Position numbers and translations under genes: made by a program
Part shown: piece after piece, positions 5,613-7,866 of the stretch
Numbering within the stretch: the stretch's first letter is position 1
Layout: each line of letters opens with the position of its first letter
Assembly: GCA_002771315.1 (NCBI GenBank)
Contig: PCSF01000105.1
Location: forward strand, 1 to 7,866
Direction: 5' to 3'
Length of the DNA: 7,866 nt
Origin: Desulfobacterales bacterium CG23_combo_of_CG06-09_8_20_14_all_52_9
GTDB taxonomy: Bacteria; Desulfobacterota; Desulfobacteria; Desulfobacterales; UBA2156
Notes under the pieces: model-generated
Database searches by the model: none
The model's input: only the letters and a program-made list of their open reading frames with translations
What the model was told of the DNA's origin: nothing

Positions 5613-5945
5613 ATGGCCGATGCGTACATCAATGTTTTTCTGAATGATGAACGGATTCAAAAGATTCAGGGATTGGGATTATCTGACCGGATCAAGGAGA
5701 TCAGCGGCAAGAAGGCGATCCAGGTAGAGATGACCAAAAAGGACCAGAAAAAACTGGAAAAGGGGTACCCGGGGCTGAAATTTGACGCAACCCAGGCCTG
5801 TGTGTTGCCGGAAAAAGCCGAGGGAGTGCTCTGGAAGATCATCACGGACATGAAAAGCGTGGATGTCATGAAATTTGCCATCACCAAGCTTTATAATCCG
5901 CTGGCCGGCAGGGACATCTTCGGGCGGGGCACCGGGCAACACTGA
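5613..5945 (+). CDS. Uncharacterised 110-residue soluble protein
   Basis: I do not recognise this protein. It is 110 residues, with no signal peptide or membrane segment, rich in Lys and Asp/Glu, and has a single cysteine (C63). It begins MADAYINVFLNDERIQKI, has a very basic stretch around residues 42-50 (KKDQKKLEK), an amphipathic helix-like segment VLWKIITDMKSVDVMKFAI (73-91), and ends in a Gly/Arg-rich tail NPLAGRDIFGRGTGQH. The start is well supported by GGAGGTGA 4 nt upstream. It is transcribed divergently from the radical SAM gene and followed by a hairpin. Codon use and length look genic, and the frame upstream of the ATG merely overlaps the radical SAM gene. It might be a small regulator or partner of its neighbours, but nothing in the sequence shows this. 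Confidence 0.75.
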   Translation: MADAYINVFLNDERIQKIQGLGLSDRIKEISGKKAIQVEMTKKDQKKLEKGYPGLKFDATQACVLPEKAEGVLWKIITDMKSVDVMKFAITKLYNPLAGRDIFGRGTGQH

Positions 5946-5995
5946 GGGGTCATTTTTAATTTTGCTCAATCGATTCACTTAGACTTTTCGGTAAC

Positions 5996-6026
5996 GGCCC
6001 CGCAAGGAGGAAACTGTTGCGGGGCC
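5996..6026. terminator. 10-bp GC-rich hairpin downstream of the 110-residue gene
   Basis: GGCCCCGCAA (5996-6005) pairs perfectly with TTGCGGGGCC (6017-6026) around an 11-nt loop, 50 bp after the stop codon. It has the stem of an intrinsic terminator but no T-tract on either side. The loop starts GGAGGAAA, a Shine-Dalgarno-like sequence. It could be a terminator of the U-less type, an RNA-stability structure or a repeat. Confidence 0.5.
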
Positions 6027-6041
6027 CAAGCCTCATTAACA

Positions 6042-6417
6042 CTATCGCATACCTGATTTCCACTTGACGGGGATTATTTCCATGAAGTGGAAATTGTTGA
6101 AAGCGACGGGGATGCGGCCGTAAAGCTCAAGGATCCAGCCTTCAAGAGTGGGATCCAGGCGGTTTTGCGGAGCATCTTTACTGTTGCGGTGAATCAGTCT
6201 ACCGACCCTTCCCTGCCGGGATCGCCCGGATATCCTCCTGACCTTACGGTAACATAAGCCCATAAGCTGGGCACTTTTGCGCAAACGATATCGCCCCCTG
6301 CTTTACCTGCTCCAAGATACGCACACGGTGAATCTCCTTTTGTGTCAAATCGATTCTCCCTTTTAGGATCTGTTCCTCCCTGAGGGAGCATTGTCGCATG
6401 ATAGTTGAAGGGGACAT
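6042..6417 (-). pseudogene. Relic of an ISNCY-like transposase, frameshifted and truncated
   Basis: Two minus-strand frames together resemble the N-terminal part of ISNCY-type (IS1202-group) transposases. The first frame, from ATG 6417 (or 6399), reads SLREEQILKGRIDLTQKEIHRV then RILEQVKQGAISFAQ. The second, entered near 6278, continues KSAQLMGLCYRKVRRISGRS, then LIHRNSKDAPQNR and ILELY, the helix-turn-helix region of these enzymes. The switch needs one base skipped within the AAAA run near 6278, so an extra A is the simplest lesion. After ILELY (about 6122) similarity stops: the expected DFGPTLA segment and the whole DDE catalytic core are absent, and the frame ends at 6042. It cannot transpose on its own. 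Family assignment is from memory of these proteins. Confidence 0.75.
6056..6094. repeat. 10-bp perfect inverted repeat at the left end of the IS relic
   Basis: ATTTCCACTT (6056-6065) and AAGTGGAAAT (6085-6094), 19 nt apart. A near copy, ATTTTCACTT, is at 6416-6425 by the transposase start. A second short repeat, GACGGGGAT, occurs at 6066-6074 and 6105-6113. The inward copy at 6085-6094 and the copy at 6416-6425 are oppositely oriented, as terminal inverted repeats would be. Confidence 0.55.
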
Positions 6418-6451
6418 TTTCACTTGGCTAACACACGGTGATGAATGCATA

Positions 6452-6480
6452 TTGACAAGACAGGGTCTGTTTTTTATAAT
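6452..6480 (+). promoter_or_regulatory. Perfect-consensus sigma-70 promoter for trxA
   Basis: TTGACA (6452-6457), a 17-nt spacer, then TATAAT (6475-6480): both boxes match consensus fully at the optimal spacing. Transcription should start near 6487, giving a leader of about 25-30 nt. A strong housekeeping promoter fits an abundant thioredoxin and perhaps the downstream bamD-like gene. It begins about 27 bp beyond the terminal motif of the IS relic. Confidence 0.88.
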
Positions 6481-6516
6481 AAAAAATTGATAAATTTTTG
6501 GAAAGGATGAATGGAT

Positions 6517-6846
6517 ATGGCTCAAGGTGTGATGGAAGTCAGTGATACCAGTTTTGAAAAAGAGGTTCTGCAAGCCGACCAACCCGTGCTGGTGGACTTT
6601 TGGGCTCCCTGGTGCGGTCCGTGCCGGGCTATTTCACCCATCGTGGAGGAATTGTCCGGCGCTTTCGGTAATCGGGTCAAGTTTGCCAAGTGCAACGTGG
6701 ATGACAATCCGGCGACTCCTGGAAAGTATGGGATTCGGGCCATTCCCACCCTTATTTTTTTCAAAGGGGGGAATGTCGTGGAACAAGTGACAGGGATGGT
6801 TGCCAAGTCCAAGCTAGAAGATACCATCAATAAGGTGCTTGCCTGA
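6517..6846 (+). CDS. trxA: Thioredoxin
   Basis: A 109-residue cytosolic thioredoxin, the usual length, that reduces protein disulfides. The active site WCGPC is at residues 32-36, with the buried Asp (D27, in VDFWAPWCGPC) and the cis-proline loop AIPT (P77). An extra cysteine is in FAKCNVDD. The ATG at 6517 (MAQGVMEVSD) lies 9 nt after AAGGA; the ATG at 6511 (two residues longer) has only a 3-nt spacing and is less likely. It follows a perfect sigma-70 promoter. It is normally recycled by thioredoxin reductase, which is not encoded next to it here: the next gene is bamD-like. Confidence 0.96.
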   Translation: MAQGVMEVSDTSFEKEVLQADQPVLVDFWAPWCGPCRAISPIVEELSGAFGNRVKFAKCNVDDNPATPGKYGIRAIPTLIFFKGGNVVEQVTGMVAKSKLEDTINKVLA

Positions 6847-6883
6847 TTCAATCTTGTGTCAACAGTCGGTTTCAATCGGATTT

Positions 6884-6914
6884 TCGGCGGTAGGCTTTCA
6901 AGGCTCGCCGCCGA
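6884..6914. terminator. Hairpin between trxA and the bamD-like gene
   Basis: TCGGCGG (6884-6890) pairs with CCGCCGA (6908-6914) around a 17-nt loop, 38 bp after the trxA stop and 28 bp before the next start. There is no T-run, so it may only lower read-through or protect the trxA transcript end. Position and stem are seen; the function is a guess. Confidence 0.35.
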
Positions 6915-6941
6915 GGTTTAAGAAGGGTGTGACGATTGGAA

Positions 6942-7586
6942 ATGAAACGTTTGCTCATTTTGATATTTGTTTTCTTTTTCGTATCCGGATGCTCCTATTT
7001 TCAGTCCAAGGAGGAAAAAACCGCCCCGGAATTGGCTAGCGAGGGGATGGATGCGTTTTCAAGCGGAAATTATAAAAAAAGCATCGAACTTTTCGATAAA
7101 CTCAAGAGTTGGTACCCGTTTTCCAAGTACGCAATTCTGGCCGAGTTAAAAAAGGCGGACGCCCATTATGAGCTGGAAGAATATGAAGAGGCCGTATTTA
7201 CGTACGAAGAGTTTGAGGCCCTCCATCCACAAAATGAAGCGGTTCCATATGTGATCTATCAGATTGGCAGGTGCTACTTCGATCAACTAGAAACCATCGA
7301 CCGGGATCAAACCCCGGCAAAAAAAGCCCTGGAAACATTTGAACGACTCACCCGACAATTTCCTGAAGATCCGTATGCCCAAAAAGCTCGGACTCATATC
7401 AAGAAATGCCACGAGAGCATGGCAGAGCATGAATTTTACATCGGCCTTTTTTATTTCAAGTCCCAACACTACGAGGCCGCCAAACAGCGCTTTATGAACA
7501 TCTTGATCCAGCATCCCGATGTGGGGGTGCACCGACAGGCCATCGATTACGTTGAGCGCTGTGATGCGGTCATGGCCAAAAGGTGA
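6942..7586 (+). CDS. bamD: BamD-like outer-membrane assembly lipoprotein (TPR)
   Basis: A 214-residue lipoprotein. MKRLLILIFVFFFVSG is a signal peptide ending in a lipobox, VSGC, with lipidated Cys17. The mature part is a chain of TPR-type helices (ELASEGMDAFSSGNYKKSIELFDKL; AHYELEEYEEAVFTYEEF; AKKALETFERLTRQFPEDPYAQKA; GLFYFKSQHYEAAKQRF), matching BamD/YfiO, which with BamA inserts beta-barrel proteins into the outer membrane. WYPFSKYA and RQFPEDPYA are typical BamD segments. It is somewhat shorter than the E. coli protein (about 245). The start could be ATG 6942 or, two codons earlier, TTG 6936, which sits 7 nt from AAGGG. Its presence implies a diderm cell. A generic TPR lipoprotein is the alternative. 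Confidence 0.88.
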   Translation: MKRLLILIFVFFFVSGCSYFQSKEEKTAPELASEGMDAFSSGNYKKSIELFDKLKSWYPFSKYAILAELKKADAHYELEEYEEAVFTYEEFEALHPQNEAVPYVIYQIGRCYFDQLETIDRDQTPAKKALETFERLTRQFPEDPYAQKARTHIKKCHESMAEHEFYIGLFYFKSQHYEAAKQRFMNILIQHPDVGVHRQAIDYVERCDAVMAKR

Positions 7587-7598
7587 TTTTTTTGCAGC

Positions 7599-7610
7599 CG
7601 GTTATAACCG
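7599..7610. repeat. 12-bp palindrome CGGTTATAACCG
   Basis: A perfect 12-bp palindrome 13 bp after the bamD-like stop codon. It is too short and loop-less for a terminator and could be a protein-binding dyad upstream of rpmB. The 141-bp gap around it is AT-rich before rpmB, but I could not single out a convincing -35/-10 pair. Confidence 0.3.
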
Positions 7611-7727
7611 AGATTGCATTCGGCCGGTGCCTTTCCGTGTAAAAATTCCTTTACTTTCAATATTGAATCGGTCATAAAAAAACTTTCTAGATATAGAATC
7701 TATTGAGAAATCCATAGGAGAGATAAG

Positions 7728-7866
7728 ATGTCACGGATTTGTGAAATATGCGGAAAACGACCCATGGTGGGAAGCAATGTCAGCCATGCGCACAACGTCA
7801 CCAAGCGGAGATTCAACCCCAACCTCCAAAGAGTTCGAACCATCAAAAACGGTGAGGTGAGGCGCA
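7728..7866 (+). CDS. rpmB: 50S ribosomal protein L28, N-terminal 46 residues
   Basis: Ribosomal protein L28 of the large subunit. The visible part reads MSRICEICGKRPMVGSNVSHAHN then VTKRRFNPNLQRVRTIKNGEVRR, matching L28 throughout: the GNxVSHAxNxTKRRF signature is nearly complete. C5 and C8 form a CxxC pair, the first half of the zinc-ribbon found in zinc-type L28 proteins; the second pair would lie past the window edge. ATG 7728 is preceded by AGGAG with a 7-nt spacer. The gene runs off the right end at about two thirds of the usual length. Confidence 0.96.
   Translation, partial: MSRICEICGKRPMVGSNVSHAHNVTKRRFNPNLQRVRTIKNGEVRR

Larger units (their letters stand above)
5946..6510. other. Region without an intact gene: hairpin, IS relic, promoter
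   Basis: A 565-bp gap. From left: the GC hairpin (5996-6026), a minus-strand transposase relic with repeated terminal-like motifs (about 6042-6425), and the thioredoxin promoter with its short leader (6452-6510). The stretches 5946-5995 and 6426-6451 show nothing I can assign. Confidence 0.75.

Noticed and set aside
1..7866. CRISPR array, tRNA, rRNA, toxin-antitoxin pair or phage genes
   Set aside because: Looked for and not seen: there are no regularly spaced direct repeats, no cloverleaf-like CCA-ended stretches and no phage-type gene cluster.

Overview
The window looks like a chromosomal housekeeping region of a Desulfobacterota (deltaproteobacterial, probably strictly anaerobic) genome. 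The evidence is indirect: a PurN with an insertion I associate with that group, a COG1313-type glycyl-radical-activase-like radical SAM protein, and a thioredoxin - BamD-like lipoprotein - L28 gene order. Both ends are cut inside genes (purN on the left, rpmB on the right). No CRISPR array, tRNA, rRNA or intact mobile element is visible.

Left block, minus strand (1-1581): a NUDIX hydrolase, a small class I SAM methyltransferase and purN read in the same direction. The methyltransferase stop and the purN start overlap as ATGA. A promoter-like pair lies so close to the NUDIX start that its transcript could be nearly leaderless. A strong stem-loop covers the NUDIX stop codon.

A non-coding mosaic follows (1582-2024). 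It holds a decayed copy of the 3' end of an RlmL-type methyltransferase gene, a GC-rich hairpin, one arm of a 23-bp perfect inverted repeat whose other arm lies at the NUDIX start, and upstream signals for the MFS gene. The intact gene resembling the relic lies about 1.5 kb away in inverted orientation, so the two homologous stretches bracket the MFS transporter.

Middle block: an MFS transporter (+, TTG start with a strong Shine-Dalgarno sequence) converges on a THUMP-domain RNA methyltransferase (-), and the two share their last 4 bp. The RNA methyltransferase is the second gene of a tight minus-strand pair behind a PflX-like radical SAM protein. Divergent from that pair is a 110-residue protein that I do not recognise.

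The stretch 5946-6510 has no intact gene. It holds a hairpin and an ISNCY-like transposase relic, frameshifted and truncated, with short terminal-repeat-like motifs. It ends in a textbook sigma-70 promoter driving thioredoxin. Thioredoxin is followed by a BamD-like TPR lipoprotein and the start of ribosomal protein L28 (rpmB), which has a zinc-type CxxC.

I found no convincing new multi-gene system. The most interesting items are the inverted RlmL-end relic bracketing the MFS gene, the shrunken IS relic next to the thioredoxin promoter, and the unrecognised 110-residue protein.
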